Positions 62,900 through 64,000 of a stretch of 64,000 nt of DNA are shown here, piece after piece. Source of the DNA: Alcaligenes endophyticus (GTDB lineage: Bacteria > Pseudomonadota > Gammaproteobacteria > Burkholderiales > Burkholderiaceae_B); NCBI RefSeq assembly GCF_026344035.1, contig NZ_JAPKND010000002.1, forward strand, positions 186,001 to 250,000, written 5' to 3'. The position numbers were made by a program, and so were the translations under genes. Numbering within the stretch: position 1 is the first letter of the stretch; each line of letters opens with the position of its first letter. The notes under the pieces were generated by a model. That model did no database searches, was not told the origin of the DNA, and saw nothing but the letters and a program-made list of their open reading frames with translations.

Positions 62900-63868
62900 T
62901 TACTCGGCGGTAATGCCTGCCTTTTGAATGATCTCCCCCCATTTTTTCGATTCGGCTTGTTGGAAGCTGGCTAGCTCTTCGGGGCTGGAAGTGACTTGCT
63001 CTGTACCGGTTTGTTGGTAGAACTGTTGTGCGGCTTTGCCTTCGGTAGCTTTGATCAGCATGGCGCTCAGTTTGTCCGCCACGTCGTCGGGGGTACCCGC
63101 AGGAACATAGGCCGCAAACCAATAGCCCATTTCGTAACCGGGTACTCCAGCCTCATCAATAGTAGGAATGTCAGTGGCTAATGGCGAGCGGCTTTTACCG
63201 GTTACCCCTAAAGCACGTAGACGATCACCCTGAATTTGTGGCAAACCGGTGGCAGCATCTGTGATCATCATGTCGATTTGACCACCCAGCAAATCAGTGA
63301 TGGCATTGGGGTTACTGCTGTAAGGGACATGCAATAACTGGATATCGGCCATTTGTTGTAAGAGTTCGCCTGCTATACGACTGCTAGAGCTACCGCTACC
63401 AAATGAGAGACTACCGGGCTTGGCTTTAGCCAATGTGATGAAGTCGACCACATTTTTAGCCTCGGATTTAGGATTAACGACCATAATTTGCCCGCCTTTG
63501 CCTAATAAAGTAAGCGGGCGGAAGTCTTTTACGGGATCGTAATTAAGCTGTTTGTATAAGTGCTCGTTAGCGGCATGGGTGGTGTTAGTGGTAATCAGTA
63601 TGGTGTGTCCGTCTGGTGCCGCCCGTGCCACCGTTTGTGCTCCTATCATGGCGCTGGCGCCCGGCCGGTTTTCGATGATGACGGGAAATTGACTTTGTTC
63701 TCCCATGCCTTGCCCAATCGCTCGGCCTAGCTGATCGGTGGCGCTACCTGGACCAAAGGGGATAACCAGGGTGATAGGGCGTTGTGGGAATTCGGGTGTT
63801 TGAGCGTGGCTTACTGAACCTATTAATAGGGCAGATAGCAAGATGCTGAAGTTAATAGTTTTTTTCAT
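62900..63868 (-). CDS. Bug-family tripartite tricarboxylate transporter substrate-binding protein
   Basis: This 322-residue periplasmic receptor has a Sec signal peptide (cut after S-H-A, residue 22) followed by F-P-Q-R-P-I-T-L-V-I-P-F-G-P-G-S-A-T-D-Q, the ligand-binding signature of the family. It ends with the usual E-S-K-K-W-G-E-I-I-Q-K-A-G-I block. AGGAGA precedes the ATG. It follows, 23 bp behind, a gene that is cut by the right edge, with which it is probably cotranscribed. It is only distantly similar to the Bug protein at 1399-2409. Confidence 0.93.
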   Translation of the reverse strand: MKKTINFSILLSALLIGSVSHAQTPEFPQRPITLVIPFGPGSATDQLGRAIGQGMGEQSQFPVIIENRPGASAMIGAQTVARAAPDGHTILITTNTTHAANEHLYKQLNYDPVKDFRPLTLLGKGGQIMVVNPKSEAKNVVDFITLAKAKPGSLSFGSGSSSSRIAGELLQQMADIQLLHVPYSSNPNAITDLLGGQIDMMITDAATGLPQIQGDRLRALGVTGKSRSPLATDIPTIDEAGVPGYEMGYWFAAYVPAGTPDDVADKLSAMLIKATEGKAAQQFYQQTGTEQVTSSPEELASFQQAESKKWGEIIQKAGITAE

Positions 63869-63891
63869 GATGATGTCTCCTGATTGGGTTG

Positions 63892-64000
63892 CTAAGCAAA
63901 GTGCACAGCAGGGTCTGCCTTGATATCAGGCAGGATGCTAAGCCAGTCCTGTGGGACTAAGACCGGCAGATTTAATAGGTGAAACGATAGACTTTTGCCA
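63892..64000 (-). CDS. Unidentified gene, 3' end only
   Basis: On the minus strand the frame enters from the right edge and closes at TAG 63892-63894. The last 35 codons include L-L-N-L-P-V-L-V-P-Q-D-W-L and end P-A-V-H-F-A. The length is too short to name a family. The tight spacing to the Bug receptor suggests the two are one operon, in which case this is probably an enzyme acting on the receptor's ligand. Confidence 0.45.
   Translation of the reverse strand, partial: GKSLSFHLLNLPVLVPQDWLSILPDIKADPAVHFA

Noticed and set aside
1-64000. CRISPR arrays, complete insertion sequences, prophage and rRNA genes
   Set aside because: No regularly spaced repeats, transposase, integrase, phage structural genes or rRNA were seen on either strand.

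Overview
The window looks like a chromosomal segment of a betaproteobacterium of the Alcaligenaceae type (order Burkholderiales). The signs are two periplasmic Bug-family solute receptors, a DUF4148 repeat protein, several LysR and GntR regulators beside small catabolic clusters, a PACE-family efflux protein, and stand-alone hydantoinase and isochorismatase enzymes. No species can be named from the sequence alone. Base composition is roughly even, with a more GC-rich giant adhesin gene and a small GC-richer toxin-antitoxin patch in AT-rich surroundings.

Positions 1-9.5 kb form a catabolic island. A CMP/guanine-deaminase-like gene (cut by the left edge) diverges from a GntR/FCD regulator. A tight minus-strand operon follows: aconitase-family hydratase, cyclic amidohydrolase, maleamate/N-carbamoylsarcosine-type amidohydrolase, CobW-type metal GTPase, Bug receptor. 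Divergent from it is an isocitrate-lyase/PEP-mutase-family lyase. The enzyme order suggests ring opening of a cyclic amide or imide, deamidation to an unsaturated tricarboxylate, hydration and cleavage. I propose a citrazinate/aconitamide-like substrate as a testable hypothesis. A TGTCAAC motif recurs in both divergent promoter regions.

Positions 9.5-31 kb hold two pirins around a LysR/isochorismatase pair; a PACE efflux gene; a VOC protein with a three-gene NMT1/SsuA-type ABC importer and a DUF2817 metallohydrolase; a subtilase autotransporter; a LysR-regulated SDR plus RND tripartite efflux operon (MexT/MexEF-OprN arrangement); and an AlkD-like repair protein.

Positions 31-42 kb hold rlmF, an AraC regulator with hyuA-hyuB, arfB, a decayed patch (RhuM fragment, crippled RelE/HigB toxin, two HTH antitoxins) lying beside a CAT-anticodon tRNA, and an XdhC-family gene.

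Positions 42-57 kb are the most striking part. An STN-domain periplasmic protein, a FecI-type ECF sigma factor, a FecR-type anti-sigma factor and a roughly 4,190-residue TpsA/filamentous-haemagglutinin protein are all read leftward in that order. This resembles the cell-surface-signalling layout of Pseudomonas PUMA3 (VreAIR with a TpsA target). No TpsB transporter gene is in the window. The STN gene has an in-frame TAA in front of a TonB-C-like tail whose own stop overlaps the sigma start (ATGA). The giant protein has a tandem 36-residue repeat, and the only cysteines I could find in it are three CX4C pairs.

Positions 57-64 kb hold a DJ-1/PfpI protein, yjdM, a hairpin-rich intergenic segment that may encode a small RNA, a tiny lipoprotein, an FMN glutamate-synthase-like protein, a GNAT acetyltransferase, a DUF4148 protein, a LysR regulator, a second Bug receptor, and the 3' end of an unidentified gene at the right edge.
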